The notes: a model not told the origin generated them from the sequence alone. Shown: positions 27,048-38,182, counted from the stretch's first letter. The stretch: DNA of 64,000 bases from Mucilaginibacter sp. SJ (GCF_028993635.1 NZ_CP118631.1:4526001-4590000), one strand, 5' to 3'. Translations and numbers: made by a program.

Positions 27048-28106
27048 ATGAGCACAGCCGCAAAAAATAGGTTTCAAAAGATCAATATTACAACCATTGT
27101 TCTGCTCTTTGTTTTGATTCTTGCCGGTGGTGTTGTACGTAGCTCAGGTTCAGGCATGGGATGCCCCGACTGGCCAAAGTGTTTCGGAAGGTATATTCCG
27201 CCTACCGATGTGAACGATCTTCCGAAGGATTATAAACAGAAATACGTAGCCAAGCGGGTTGAAAAGAACCAGCGTTTTGCAAAAACGCTTGATGTATTTG
27301 GATACAGTGATCTGGCTAAGCGCATCCGTGAAGACCGGTCTATTCTTGTGCCTGAGGAGTTTAATGCAGGCAAAACATGGACTGAGTATATAAACCGCCT
27401 TATCGGTGCTTTATCGGGTCTTTTCTTGCTGCTTTCGGTGATATTCTCTTTCAGCTATTGGAAAACAGATAAAAGAATAGCTATTCTGAGTATTTTCAAC
27501 CTGGTGCTTGTAGGTTTCCAGGCCTGGTTAGGCTCAATTGTAGTTTCAACTAATTTAATAGCCTGGATAGTTACTGTACATATGCTTTTGGCACTGGCCA
27601 TTTTAGCAATTTGTATTTACACCTATCATGTGGCGAGAATCTCAGGAAAGAACACATCAGGCTCATCGCCTTTGGTTTACATTATAACGCTTGCTGCGTT
27701 ATTTATAAGCATCCTGCAAATAGCCTTTGGTACAGAAGTGCGTGAGAAGATAGATGCGGTTGCTAATCATTTTCAGGGCGGTTACCGTAAAGATTGGATC
27801 ACCAATGCCGGCGAGATATTTCAACATCACAGAGACCTGGCGGTTTTGGTGCTGGTGCTGAACGTAGCCTTATTTGTTTTGATCCGCAGAGGATTTAACA
27901 GGCATTCCATCCAGCAACAGCTGATGAGTTTTACATTTTTAATGATCACGTTACAGATAGTTACCGGGATCTTGTTATCATATCTCGCTTTACCGCCGGT
28001 TGCCCAGGCAGCACATATCGTATTGGCGAGTTTAATATTTGGAGCGCAATTTTATCTGCTTTTGAATTTATTTAAAGGTGTTAAGGGTAGGGAGGTAAGC
28101 AGGTGA
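27048..28106 (+). CDS. ctaA: Haem A synthase (COX15/CtaA family)
   Basis: A 352-residue membrane enzyme with about eight helices converting haem O to haem A. Typical features are the opening GGVVRSSGSGMGCPDWPKCFG with its Cys pair, EYINRLIGALSGLFLLLS, VTVHMLLALAILA, QHHRDLAVLVLV and AAHIVLASLIFG carrying the haem-ligand histidines. An insert of about 35 residues (YKQKYVAKRVEKNQRFAKTL) follows the first helix. Its stop overlaps the next start (GTGA). Confidence 0.95.
   Translation: MSTAAKNRFQKINITTIVLLFVLILAGGVVRSSGSGMGCPDWPKCFGRYIPPTDVNDLPKDYKQKYVAKRVEKNQRFAKTLDVFGYSDLAKRIREDRSILVPEEFNAGKTWTEYINRLIGALSGLFLLLSVIFSFSYWKTDKRIAILSIFNLVLVGFQAWLGSIVVSTNLIAWIVTVHMLLALAILAICIYTYHVARISGKNTSGSSPLVYIITLAALFISILQIAFGTEVREKIDAVANHFQGGYRKDWITNAGEIFQHHRDLAVLVLVLNVALFVLIRRGFNRHSIQQQLMSFTFLMITLQIVTGILLSYLALPPVAQAAHIVLASLIFGAQFYLLLNLFKGVKGREVSR
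28090..28095 (+). promoter_or_regulatory. Shine-Dalgarno-like GGGAGG deciding a GTG start
   Basis: GGGAGG lies seven bases before GTG 28103. Strong SD sites are rare in this window, and the nearby ATG at 28108 is out of frame. This supports initiation at GTG overlapping the ctaA stop. Confidence 0.6.
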
Positions 28107-28969
28107 AATGGGCTGATTTTTCGAAACTGATTAAAACGAGACTTACCTCTTTGGTAGTGTTTTCGGCGTCAATATCATTTTTAATAGGGAGCCGTGCCAA
28201 TGGCCATATTGTTTGGATTGATTGGGTAAAGCTTATTATAGGTGGTTTCCTGGTTACATCGGCAGCTAATGCTTTTAACGAGATCATCGAAAAAGATCTT
28301 GATAAGCTAATGAAGCGTACAATGGACAGGCCAATCCCTTCAGGCAAAATGACTACCGGGCAGGCATTGGTATTGGGTTTGGGCATGGGTATGGCAGGTA
28401 CTTATTTGTTAGGCAGCTTAAACCTGTTAACCGGCTTACTATCTGTATTTTCAATTTTATTGTATGCATTTGCATATACGCCTTTAAAACGCAAGTCGGG
28501 AATTGCGGCAGTTTTTGTTGGTGCTATCCCCGGAGCATTGCCGCCGCTTATTGGGTATGTAGCTGCACAAGTGCACGGGAGGATCGATGAAATAGCTTTG
28601 ATCCTGTTCTCTATCCAGTTTATCTGGCAGTTTGTTCATTTCTGGGCTATTGCATGGGTTTTGGATGATGATTACAAGCTGGCAGGTTTTCGCTTGCTGC
28701 CCTCAGGCAAAAGAGATTTAACAAGTGCGGTAATTACATTTATATTTGCCATTGTTTTGGTCCCCGTAAGTTTATTGCCAACCTTTTATGGTTACGGTGG
28801 TTACTGGGTAGGCGGTGTATCACTGATATGCAGCCTGATATTTTTATACCAGTCATTTATGCTGCTGCGTACAAGGCAAATACCCGAAGCGCGTAAATTA
28901 ATGTTCGGCTCGTTTTTTTACTTGCCGGTAGTTCAGATAATGTTTTTAGTAGATTTTATAGTTAAGTGA
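28103..28969 (+). CDS. ctaB: Protohaem IX farnesyltransferase (haem O synthase)
   Basis: A 288-residue UbiA-family membrane prenyltransferase. The start is GTG (MKWADFSKLIKTRLTSLVVF). The first Asp-rich motif is NAFNEIIEKDLDKLMKRTMDRPIPSG and the second is DDDYKLAGFRLLP; both bind the Mg-farnesyl diphosphate. It supplies haem O to the adjacent ctaA, so the cofactor for coxA is made from the same operon. Confidence 0.95.
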   Translation: MKWADFSKLIKTRLTSLVVFSASISFLIGSRANGHIVWIDWVKLIIGGFLVTSAANAFNEIIEKDLDKLMKRTMDRPIPSGKMTTGQALVLGLGMGMAGTYLLGSLNLLTGLLSVFSILLYAFAYTPLKRKSGIAAVFVGAIPGALPPLIGYVAAQVHGRIDEIALILFSIQFIWQFVHFWAIAWVLDDDYKLAGFRLLPSGKRDLTSAVITFIFAIVLVPVSLLPTFYGYGGYWVGGVSLICSLIFLYQSFMLLRTRQIPEARKLMFGSFFYLPVVQIMFLVDFIVK

Positions 28970-28970
28970 G

Positions 28971-29555
28971 ATGATGGCAAGGATGGAACAAGATAACGAC
29001 AGGCTGAACCTTGGTGCCAAAAAGTTTAATATGTGGATTTTCATATTCACGTCGTTTATGCTTTTTGCGGCTTTTACCAGTGGCTTTATCGTTTATTCGG
29101 GCGGTAGCGGTCATGGCTTAAACGTGATTATGCCGCAATCGTTTTTGTATAGTACTATTGTTATAGTATTAAGCAGCGGCACGTTGTTTTTAGCGTCGCG
29201 GGCTGCTAAGGCATTGCAGTTTGACAAACAGAAGCTGTATTTATGGATCACATTAGGTTTAGGACTGGCATTTTTTGTCCTGCAGATCTACGCTTGCTAT
29301 GTGTTGACCTACAAAATGCAGATCTATTTTGTTGATCCTAATGCTTCGCGCTCGTTTGTTTACGTTTTTGTCGGCGCGCATTTAATACACATTTTTGCCG
29401 CCTTGTTATTGCTAATAAATACACTTATAGGTACATACCGTAATATCCCTCAGGTAAGGAATATGTTTAAGATGGAACTAACTTCCATTTTCTGGCATTT
29501 TCTCGATATTATATGGATTTATCTCTATGTTTTTTTACTTTTGAATCATAATTAA
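28971..29555 (+). CDS. Cytochrome c oxidase subunit III-like protein (first of two)
   Basis: A 194-residue protein with five membrane segments of the COX3 family: NMWIFIFTSFMLFAAFTSGFI, then VGAHLIHIFAALLLL and ELTSIFWHFLDIIWIYLYVFLLL. It is shorter than the following subunit III and has no first two helices of the long form. Two tandem subunit-III proteins are common in Bacteroidota oxidase clusters. ATG 28971 or the Met two codons later could start it. Confidence 0.88.
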   Translation: MMARMEQDNDRLNLGAKKFNMWIFIFTSFMLFAAFTSGFIVYSGGSGHGLNVIMPQSFLYSTIVIVLSSGTLFLASRAAKALQFDKQKLYLWITLGLGLAFFVLQIYACYVLTYKMQIYFVDPNASRSFVYVFVGAHLIHIFAALLLLINTLIGTYRNIPQVRNMFKMELTSIFWHFLDIIWIYLYVFLLLNHN

Positions 29556-29576
29556 TACACCCATAGATTAGTACAG

Positions 29577-30296
29577 ATGAGTACAACAGTTTCACAAATT
29601 GACGAAGTAAAAACTTCGCCCTGGTCGGGAGGAAGATCCCCGTTCAACGTGGAGTACGGAAAAATAATGATGTGGTTTTTCCTCCTTTCGGATGCGTTTA
29701 CCTTTTCATCATTATTGATAGCTTACGGTTCATTGCGTTTCAGCGCAAGCGTATGGCCAGGTGCGGATAAAGTTTTTCAATCAGTACCCGGATTAGTTGA
29801 TAGCGGTGCACCGCTTGTATTTGTGGGTTTAATGACCTTCATCCTCATTGCGAGTTCTGTTACTATGGTATTGGCTGTAGAGGCGGGCCATCGTAATGCT
29901 AAAAAAGAAGTAGTAGGCTGGATGATAGCTACAGTGATAGGCGGTTTCATGTTCCTTGGTTGCCAGGCTTTGGAATGGGGGCATTTGCACCATGAGGGCT
30001 TCTGGTGGGGAAGTGTTCCGCCTGCCGAAGAACTTAAAAAGTTATTTACCGGCGGTACCGAAGCTGTGCAGCATATGACTTCGCAGGAGTTTGCTAACCT
30101 CTTCTTTACCATCACAGGTTTCCACGGTTTCCACGTATTTACAGGTGTTATTATCAACATTATTATTACAGTAAACGTGTTAATGGGCACATACGAAAAA
30201 CGCGGCAGTTATTTAATGGTTGAAAAGGTTGGTTTGTACTGGCACTTTGTAGACCTTGTTTGGGTATTCGTATTTACATTCTTTTACTTAGTTTAA
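29577..30296 (+). CDS. coxC: Cytochrome c oxidase subunit III
   Basis: A 239-residue subunit with about five to six membrane segments. Family marks are KIMMWFFLLSDAFTFSSLLIAYGSLR, LGCQALEWGHL, TGFHGFHVFTGVIIN and VGLYWHFVDLVWVFVFTFFYL. It stabilises subunit I and has no redox centre. It is preceded by 21 bases and followed by the subunit IV gene after 13 bases. Confidence 0.94.
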   Translation: MSTTVSQIDEVKTSPWSGGRSPFNVEYGKIMMWFFLLSDAFTFSSLLIAYGSLRFSASVWPGADKVFQSVPGLVDSGAPLVFVGLMTFILIASSVTMVLAVEAGHRNAKKEVVGWMIATVIGGFMFLGCQALEWGHLHHEGFWWGSVPPAEELKKLFTGGTEAVQHMTSQEFANLFFTITGFHGFHVFTGVIINIIITVNVLMGTYEKRGSYLMVEKVGLYWHFVDLVWVFVFTFFYLV

Positions 30297-30309
30297 AAAT
30301 ATTTATCAT

Positions 30310-30648
30310 ATGTCAGCAGAATCGCACGAAATTCATCACGATGGTGATCATGAAACCATGAGCAGAAAGCGGATATGGCAGGTTGCAGGTATCTTAACTG
30401 TTATTACCTGTATTGAATTCTTTATCGCGCTTGTATGTGTGCCTAAAGGAATTCTTCCGATACAGTATGCCAACCCTGTATATATCGTTTTAACCTTGCT
30501 TAAAGCATTTTATATAGTTGCATATTTCATGCACTTGAAGTTTGAGAAAATGGGTCTCATATTGTCAATAGCAATTCCGGTAATATTTATAATCGGTTTA
30601 ATCCTGGTACTTACAAACGAAAGCCACCACTGGGTTGACCTGAGGTAA
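30310..30648 (+). CDS. coxD: Cytochrome c oxidase subunit IV (prokaryotic type)
   Basis: A 112-residue protein with a His-rich start (ESHEIHHDGDHETM), followed by three membrane helices with IWQVAGILTVITCIEFFIAL and AFYIVAYFMHLKFEK, the conserved core of the small subunit. Its stop overlaps the SCO start as TAATG, indicating coupled translation. Confidence 0.9.
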   Translation: MSAESHEIHHDGDHETMSRKRIWQVAGILTVITCIEFFIALVCVPKGILPIQYANPVYIVLTLLKAFYIVAYFMHLKFEKMGLILSIAIPVIFIIGLILVLTNESHHWVDLR

Positions 30649-31346
30649 TGAACAAGGCTTCTATATTAAAAAAGATCCTGATCCTGGTACTCATATTAGC
30701 GGTACCGGGATTTTTATATTATTTACTTACCGCTAAAGGTAAAAACAGGTATAAACCGCTTGCAGTTTTCGGGCCCAAGGTGGTTGCAAAAACAGGGCAT
30801 AAGTTTCACGGTAAATACATTCCAGATACCATTTATCATACCATTCCTGATTTTAATCTCACCGATCAGGAAGGAAAACCGGTTACGCTGACCACACTGA
30901 AAGGAAAGATCTTTGTAATTAACTTCTTTTATAAAAACTGTCCTACCGTTTGCCAAACCATCAATAAAAACATGAGTTGGTTGGTGGGTACTTATTATAA
31001 AAACAAGATGGTTTATTTTTTAACCATCAGCATAGATCCTGAACGCGATACTCCCGGGGTACTTAATAAATACCTGCAAACTTTTAAGCCCGAATCAAAC
31101 CGCTGGCTGATGTGCAGTGGCGATACCTCATCTGTTTACAGCTTTGCCCGCAACGGTCTTTTTGTTAATGCTGCAAAAGCCGGTAACGATTTTATTTACA
31201 GTGATGATTTTGTGCTGATTGATCAGGAGCATCGTATCAGAGGATATTATAAGGCTGCTGTAACCCCCGAGGTTAACCGCCTTAACGACGAGATTAAAGT
31301 GCTGATAGCTGAAGAGCTGCGTAAAGTTGATAAACCCCTATATTAA
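30648..31346 (+). CDS. SCO1/SenC family copper chaperone
   Basis: A 232-residue protein anchored by one N-terminal helix (about 10-27) with a thioredoxin-like domain outside. The copper-binding pair is C98PTVC102 in FFYKNCPTVCQTINKN, with the later conserved His in LIDQEHRIRGYY. It most likely delivers copper to the CuA site of coxB in this cluster. Confidence 0.9.
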   Translation: MNKASILKKILILVLILAVPGFLYYLLTAKGKNRYKPLAVFGPKVVAKTGHKFHGKYIPDTIYHTIPDFNLTDQEGKPVTLTTLKGKIFVINFFYKNCPTVCQTINKNMSWLVGTYYKNKMVYFLTISIDPERDTPGVLNKYLQTFKPESNRWLMCSGDTSSVYSFARNGLFVNAAKAGNDFIYSDDFVLIDQEHRIRGYYKAAVTPEVNRLNDEIKVLIAEELRKVDKPLY

Positions 31347-31352
31347 TTAACT

Positions 31353-31928
31353 ATGAGCGATAAATTTATAATCCGCTTTGTTGCGGGTGTTACCATATTT
31401 GTAATTGCCGTTGTTGTGTTGCTAAACAGGCACCTTATTCCCGGTCCGGCAGTTGCTCCCGCGTTTACCCCATATTTGCCGATGCTAAACGCGGTACTTA
31501 ACGGCACCTGTACTGTGTTGCTGCTTTTGTCGCTGTATCAAATTAAACAAGGTAATATAACCTTACATAAACGCCTTAACATTGTTACCTTCTGTTTGTC
31601 ATCGTTGTTCCTGGTATCCTATATCCTGTTCCATTATTTGATGCGTAATGAGATCAAGTATGGTGATATTAACGGCGACGGAGAATTATCGGAAGCAGAA
31701 CGGGCTTTGGCAGGTTGGTTGCGAACAGTATACCTGGTCATCTTGTGGCCCCATATTATACTTGCGGCAGCGGTTTTACCGTTGATATTACTAAGCTTTT
31801 ATCGTGGCCTGCAAATGCAGGTTGAAAAGCACCGCAAGCTGGTACGCTGGGCATTCCCGATATGGTTGTATGTTACGGCAAGTGGCGTGGTGGTTTACTT
31901 AATGATTCGTCCGTTTTATCATTTTTAA
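31353..31928 (+). CDS. DUF420 membrane protein
   Basis: A 191-residue protein with about five membrane segments and conserved family text LPMLNAVLNGTCTVLLLLSLYQIKQGNITLHKRLNI and RTVYLVILWPHIILAAAVLPLIL...HRKLVRWAFPIWLYVTASGVVVYLMI. DUF420 proteins accompany oxidase assembly genes; a role in oxidase biogenesis is inferred from context. A short EF-hand-like DINGDGELSEAE insert lies in the middle loop. Confidence 0.85.
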   Translation: MSDKFIIRFVAGVTIFVIAVVVLLNRHLIPGPAVAPAFTPYLPMLNAVLNGTCTVLLLLSLYQIKQGNITLHKRLNIVTFCLSSLFLVSYILFHYLMRNEIKYGDINGDGELSEAERALAGWLRTVYLVILWPHIILAAAVLPLILLSFYRGLQMQVEKHRKLVRWAFPIWLYVTASGVVVYLMIRPFYHF

Positions 31929-31940
31929 TTTATAATTAGT

Positions 31941-31948
31941 TAAATTTG
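31941..31948 (+). promoter_or_regulatory. -7-like element TAAATTTG immediately before the gene at 31954
   Basis: The element ends five bases before the ATG, so transcription from it would be nearly leaderless. No -33 element is visible. Confidence 0.25.
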
Positions 31949-31953
31949 TACCT

Positions 31954-32232
31954 ATGAAACAAGGTTTTAAAGTTGTCCTTTTTGTAATGGTTCTCGGCTT
32001 TATGCTGATTGCCCGCCAACCTGTAAAAGCCCAGTGTGCGCAGTGTGCCGCTACGGTTGAAACCAATGCTCAAAGCGGTAGTTCAAAAACAAGAGGTTTA
32101 AATAACGGCATCCTGTTTTTATTGGGCGCTCCTTATTTTGCGGTTGCATTAGGTGGTTACATCTGGTATAAAAAATACCGCCGTAAAGATGTAAAGCTTG
32201 ACATGCGTCCCGAAAAACTTAATCTGAATTAA
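31954..32232 (+). CDS. Small secreted/membrane protein at the end of the oxidase cluster
   Basis: A 92-residue protein with a signal peptide (to about VKAQ), two cysteines (CAQCAATVE) just after cleavage, one membrane helix (GLNNGILFLLGAPYFAVALG) and a basic C-terminus. Similar small proteins end other Bacteroidota cox clusters as far as I recall. The CxxC could bind a metal or haem-assembly partner, which is inference. Confidence 0.7.
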   Translation: MKQGFKVVLFVMVLGFMLIARQPVKAQCAQCAATVETNAQSGSSKTRGLNNGILFLLGAPYFAVALGGYIWYKKYRRKDVKLDMRPEKLNLN

Positions 32233-32285
32233 TAGACAATTGCGGTTATAAGTGGCCGCTTTTGTAACCTTATAAGATACTTATC

Positions 32286-32690
32286 GTGTCTCAAACACCA
32301 AAGTCATGGGCTATGCTTAAATGTAAATGTCCGCGCTGCAGGCGCGGCGATATGTTTAAGGGTAGCCCTTACAGTTTCTCCAATAAAATAAATCTTAACT
32401 GCCCGCATTGTAATCTTTTTTTTGAGATCGAACCCGGTTACTTTTACGCGGCCATGTATGTGAGTTATGCTCTGAATGTTGGCGAGGCCCTGGGAATAGC
32501 GTGGCTTACTTACCTGGTTACCCATAACCAGGAATCGCCCTGGTTATATCTTGGTACTATAATTTTAGGGTGTTTTTTCCTTGCTCCTGTAAATTTCAGA
32601 TATTCGCGTGTGTTTTTGTTGTATTGGTTATCACCCAAAATACATTACCAAAGCTATTTAGATACCGATGATATACCAGGAAACTATTGA
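32286..32690 (+). CDS. DUF983 family protein
   Basis: A 134-residue protein: two zinc-ribbon-like pairs (CKCPRC near residue 12 and CPHC near 40) followed by two membrane segments (about 55-75 and 85-105). The start is GTG 32286; a Met ten codons later would remove little of the family region. Function unknown. It overlaps the next gene by 23 bases. Confidence 0.85.
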   Translation: MSQTPKSWAMLKCKCPRCRRGDMFKGSPYSFSNKINLNCPHCNLFFEIEPGYFYAAMYVSYALNVGEALGIAWLTYLVTHNQESPWLYLGTIILGCFFLAPVNFRYSRVFLLYWLSPKIHYQSYLDTDDIPGNY

Positions 32691-33330
32691 CTTTTTAAAA
32701 GATCTCGCCGAAAATAATAACCGTGAATGGTTTGCCGCCAATAAGGATCGTTACGATAAGGCCCGTGAAAACGTAATTGATTTTACATCGAAAGTGCTTG
32801 ACGGTGTACGCAAAATTGAGGCAGGGATGGACGAGAACCTTGATGCCAAAAAATGCGTGATGCGCATTTACCGCGACATCCGTTTTAGTAAAAATAAAGC
32901 ACCTTATAAAAATAACTTTGGGGTAAGTTTCCCAACCTCCGGCTTAAAAGGCGGCGGTGTTGAATATTACCTGCACATCCAACCGGGTAATTCATTTATC
33001 GGTGGCGGATACTGGATGCCGGAGGCGCCACGTCTGAAAGCCATTCGCCAGGAAATAGATTATAACGCTGCCGATCTGAAAAGAATCATCGACCAAAAGG
33101 AGTTTGTTAAGCTATTTGGTGATTTCAGAAAGCAGGAGCAGCTTAAATCGGGACCGAAGGGATACGAACCCGATAATGAAAATATCGACCTGCTAAAGCT
33201 TAAAAGCTTTGTAGCCTGGCATAAGCTGGAAGATAAAGAGCTAACGACCCCTGGTGCGGAAAAGCTGGTTGCTGATGTATGCAGCATGATCCATCCGCTT
33301 AATGTATTTTTGAAGAACGCCTTGGCTTAA
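32668..33330 (+). CDS. DUF2461 family protein
   Basis: A 220-residue soluble protein with the family signature FLKDLAENNNREWFAANKDRYD at the start, then CVMRIYRDIRFSKNKAPYKNNFG and the central YYLHIQPGNSFIGGGYWMPEA. This is the TIGR02453 group. Its role is not established. Coupled with the preceding DUF983 gene by overlap. Confidence 0.9.
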   Translation: MIYQETIDFLKDLAENNNREWFAANKDRYDKARENVIDFTSKVLDGVRKIEAGMDENLDAKKCVMRIYRDIRFSKNKAPYKNNFGVSFPTSGLKGGGVEYYLHIQPGNSFIGGGYWMPEAPRLKAIRQEIDYNAADLKRIIDQKEFVKLFGDFRKQEQLKSGPKGYEPDNENIDLLKLKSFVAWHKLEDKELTTPGAEKLVADVCSMIHPLNVFLKNALA

Positions 33331-33355
33331 CACAATTTATAACCCTCAATATACA

Positions 33356-34183
33356 ATGAAAATTAGATATACATTTTTAACCGTTGCTGTATGTTTAACA
33401 ATGTACTCGTGCAAGGTAATGTCTCCAAAAGCATACAAAAGCCTTGTTGCCGAACGCGACTCATTAGCTAACCGTACAACAAACCTTGAAGGTCAGCTTG
33501 CACAGCTGCAGGCTGATACAGCCCGCCTTCACCGTCAGCTTGCCGACCTGCGCAATAACAACAATGTGCTGAACAGTAACCTGGACGCAACATCCTCAAA
33601 AGCAAACGAATTAGCTGCACAAACCAGTAAACTGGCAGCCGATCTGAAAAAACGCGAAGCTCGGTTAAAGGAAGTGGAGGATATTTTGAAGAAACGTGAT
33701 GAGGCTACTAACGCCCTGAAAGATAAATTGCAGAAGGCATTATTAGGCTTTCAGCAAAGCGGCTTAACAGTTGATATCAGAAATGGCAAGGTTTATGTGT
33801 CATTAACCGACAAACTATTATTCCCATCGGGCAGTATTATTATTGATGATAAAGGAAAGGCCGCATTAAAGCAACTTGCCGCAGTGTTGAATAAGGAACC
33901 GGATATTAATATGGCAGTTGAAGGGCATACGGATGATAAGAAAGTAAAGAACCTTGGCCAGATTAAGGACAATTGGGATTTGAGCGTTTTACGTGCTACC
34001 TCGGTAACCCGTTACCTGACCGAAACAGAAAATGTTGACCCGCACAGGCTTACCGCAACTGGTAAGAGCGAGTTTCAACCTATAGACGCAAATGCTACAG
34101 ATGAAGCCCGTGCAAAGAACAGACGAATAGAGATCGTGCTTACTCCTAAGCTCGATGAGTTATATAACCTGATCACTAAGTAA
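33356..34183 (+). CDS. OmpA-family lipoprotein with coiled coil
   Basis: A 275-residue protein with a lipoprotein signal ending at MYSC (Cys19). A coiled coil follows (about 30-125, heptad-rich LAERDSLANRTTNLEGQLAQ) and then an OmpA peptidoglycan-binding domain (about 150-265) with LLFPSGSIII, VEGHTDD and AKNRRIEIVLTP. It should link the outer membrane to peptidoglycan. Single gene with its own terminator. Confidence 0.92.
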   Translation: MKIRYTFLTVAVCLTMYSCKVMSPKAYKSLVAERDSLANRTTNLEGQLAQLQADTARLHRQLADLRNNNNVLNSNLDATSSKANELAAQTSKLAADLKKREARLKEVEDILKKRDEATNALKDKLQKALLGFQQSGLTVDIRNGKVYVSLTDKLLFPSGSIIIDDKGKAALKQLAAVLNKEPDINMAVEGHTDDKKVKNLGQIKDNWDLSVLRATSVTRYLTETENVDPHRLTATGKSEFQPIDANATDEARAKNRRIEIVLTPKLDELYNLITK

Positions 34184-34190
34184 CAAGAAG

Positions 34191-34217
34191 CTCCCGGATA
34201 ACCACCGGGAGTTTTTT
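34191..34217 (+). terminator. Terminator after the OmpA-family gene
   Basis: CTCCCGG pairs with CCGGGAG across the loop ATAACCA, followed by TTTTTTG. Confidence 0.88.
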
Positions 34218-34256
34218 GTTGATGGCATTTCTTCTTTTTATTATAGAGGTTCAAAT

Positions 34257-34287
34257 TAAATTTGTAATTATATAAGTACTTATATAA
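34257..34287 (+). promoter_or_regulatory. hut operon promoter and 20-bp palindromic operator
   Basis: TAAATTTG (34257-34264) is a TAnnTTTG -7 element. Three bases downstream lies the perfect palindrome TTATATAAGTACTTATATAA (34268-34287), over the expected transcript start and nine bases before the MarR gene. Its position and symmetry fit an autoregulatory MarR-family operator. No other copy was noticed in the window. Confidence 0.65.
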
Positions 34288-34295
34288 ATTGCATC

Positions 34296-34805
34296 ATGAA
34301 TTTATATCAAAGCTTAGGGTATCTGGTTTTAGGCAGTCGTTTGAGAAGGCTAAGCGAAGCTTTTTTATCTGAAGTTAATCGGGCCTATCAAACTGCGGAT
34401 ATCGATTTTGATGCCAGCTGGTTTCCTGTATTTTATTTGCTGTCAAAAAATGATGCTTTATCTATCAAAGAGTTAAGTGAACAGATAGAGGTATCACACC
34501 CGGCTGCCAGTCAGCTGATCACTAACCTTAAAAAGCGGGGACTTGTAAGTACGGATCCCTGTAGCGACGATGGCAGACGGCAACTGGTTACACTTACTGC
34601 GGAAGGACGTGAGTTGCTAAAGCAGGTTATACCTGTTTGGGATGCTATCAGCCTGTCGATGGTTGAACTCGTTGCTAAAGACGAAACTACAAAACAATTA
34701 CTGCCGGCCATAAGCGCACTTGAAAATACTTTCAGGCAAACCAAGCTGGCCGATAATATCGTTGAAAAACTGAATACCAATTTAAAAGCCGCCGGCAATG
34801 ACTGA
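34296..34805 (+). CDS. MarR-family transcriptional regulator of the hut operon
   Basis: A 169-residue winged-helix regulator. The DNA-binding part (about 45-110) contains LSIKELSEQIEVSHPAASQLITNLKKRGLVS and the wing CSDDGRRQLVTLTAEG; flanking helices form the dimer interface. It is the first gene of the histidine-degradation operon and overlaps hutH by eight bases, so it probably controls it. It acts in place of the HutC or HutP regulators known elsewhere. Confidence 0.88.
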   Translation: MNLYQSLGYLVLGSRLRRLSEAFLSEVNRAYQTADIDFDASWFPVFYLLSKNDALSIKELSEQIEVSHPAASQLITNLKKRGLVSTDPCSDDGRRQLVTLTAEGRELLKQVIPVWDAISLSMVELVAKDETTKQLLPAISALENTFRQTKLADNIVEKLNTNLKAAGND

Positions 34806-36334
34806 TATATTTAATTACGGCACCGACCATCTTACAATAGGTATTTGTCTTGATATAGCAGCAGGCAAAACCCAAGGCATCATTAACAAAGAAGCCGCCG
34901 ATTTGGTCCAAGCCTCATGGCGTGAGGTGGAAAAGATTGTGCATAGCCATCACCCGGTTTATGGGATTAATACCGGTTTCGGCCCGCTGTGTGATACCCG
35001 GATCTCGGAAGAAGATGCCAGTTTGCTGCAAAGTAACATCCTCAAAAGCCATAGTGTAGGTGTGGGGAAACCTATCCCGCAGGAAATTGCCAAACTCATG
35101 ATGATTACCAAGGTACAGGCTTTGGCGCAGGGTTATTCGGGCATTGCGCTTACTACGCTCGAGCGAATCATCTGGCATATTGACAATGATATCATCCCGG
35201 TAGTTCCGGAAAAAGGCTCGGTTGGCGCTTCGGGTGATCTGGCGCCTTTATCGCACCTGTTTTTACCATTAATTGGTTTGGGAGAGGTGTTTGAAAATGG
35301 CGAAAGGGTGCCCGCTGGAAAGCTTTTAAATAAGCACAGTTTGCAGCCTTTATTGCTTGGCCCTAAAGAAGGGCTTGCCCTCATCAACGGCACACAGTTT
35401 ATCCTCGCTTTTGCAGTTAAAGCTGTGCAGCGCCTGGATGATGCCTTGAACCGGGCCGACCTGATTGGTGCCATGTCATTAGAGGGATTGATGGGCTCTA
35501 TCCGTCCTTTTGATGAGCGGCTACACCAAATCAGACCATTTAAAGGCACGAGGATGGTAGCACACCGTTTGTTTACCTTGCTTGATGGGTCAGAAATCAA
35601 TTCGTCGCACGTAAATTGCGATAGGGTACAGGACCCATATTCGTTGCGTTGTATGCCTCAGGTACATGGCGCATCGCGTAATGCATGGCTGCACCTGAAA
35701 GAGCTTACTGAAATTGAGCTCAATTCGGTTACAGATAATCCGGTTATTTTTAATGCCGATGATACCATTAGCGGTGGTAATTTTCATGGGCAGCCACTGG
35801 CTTTGCCGCTTGATTATGCAACCACAGCAGCGGCAGAAATTGGTAACATTGCCGACAGGCGCTGCTACCTGATGAGCGAAGGCCGTTACGGTTTGCCCAA
35901 ACTGCTTACGCATGATGCCGGGCTTAATTCGGGCCTGATGATCCCGCAGTATACCACTGCCGCCCTCGTTACCGAAAATAAAACCCTGTGTTTCCCGGCC
36001 AGTGCCGATAGTGTGCCAACCTCACTTGGGCAGGAAGACCATGTGTCTATGGGCTCCATTAGCGGGCGCAAACTGCACCAGGTGATAGATAATATTGAAT
36101 ACATCCAGGCTATTGAGTTGCTTTACGCTGCACAGGCTATGGATTTCCGCAGGCCGTTAAAATCAACCCCGGTTATTGAAGCTTGCCATCAGTTGGTAAG
36201 GCAACATGTTGATTTTATACAGGATGACCGCGTTTTTGCTGTTGATATTAACAGCCTGCACAAACTGATTACGGATGGCTCCCTGCTGAAAACTGCAGAT
36301 GAAGCTGCTATTGCTCACCAAATAGATTTAAGTC

Positions 36335-36357
<23 letters not shown>
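34798..36357 (+). CDS. hutH: Histidine ammonia-lyase
   Basis: A 519-residue enzyme making urocanate and ammonia from histidine. The MIO cofactor triad is A144-S145-G146 in GSVGASGDLAPLSH. Other motifs are YGINTGFGPLCD (55-66), LINGTQF, and QDPYSLRCMPQVHGASR. Length is typical. It begins inside the end of the MarR gene and ends 23 bases inside hutU. Confidence 0.97.
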
Positions 36358-38008
<1,651 letters not shown>

Positions 38009-38084
38009 AGCATAATATGTACAAAGGTCATTTCCGAGTAATTAAAATCCGCGGCCTCTGAATGAAAGGTAACATATGCCTACC

Positions 38085-38182
38085 GTCATGCCGAATTTAT
38101 TTCGGCATCCCATAGGAAAGGTGGCCACTTTGCTTAGCATGGCCGCTTAACGAGTGGGGGGCTGAAACAAGTTCAGCATGAC
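38085..38182. repeat. Dispersed inverted repeat of the GTCATGC type, copy 2
   Basis: GTCATGCCGAATTTATTTCG opens the element (with its own inner hairpin CCGAA/TTCGG) and GCTGAAACAAGTTCAGCATG near 38161-38180 closes it with GTCATGC/GCATGAC ends. It fills most of the 230-base hutU-hutI gap. Same family as 6343-6414. Confidence 0.65.

Noticed and set aside
35133..35600. 155-residue minus-strand frame
   Set aside because: Antisense to hutH, no independent support.
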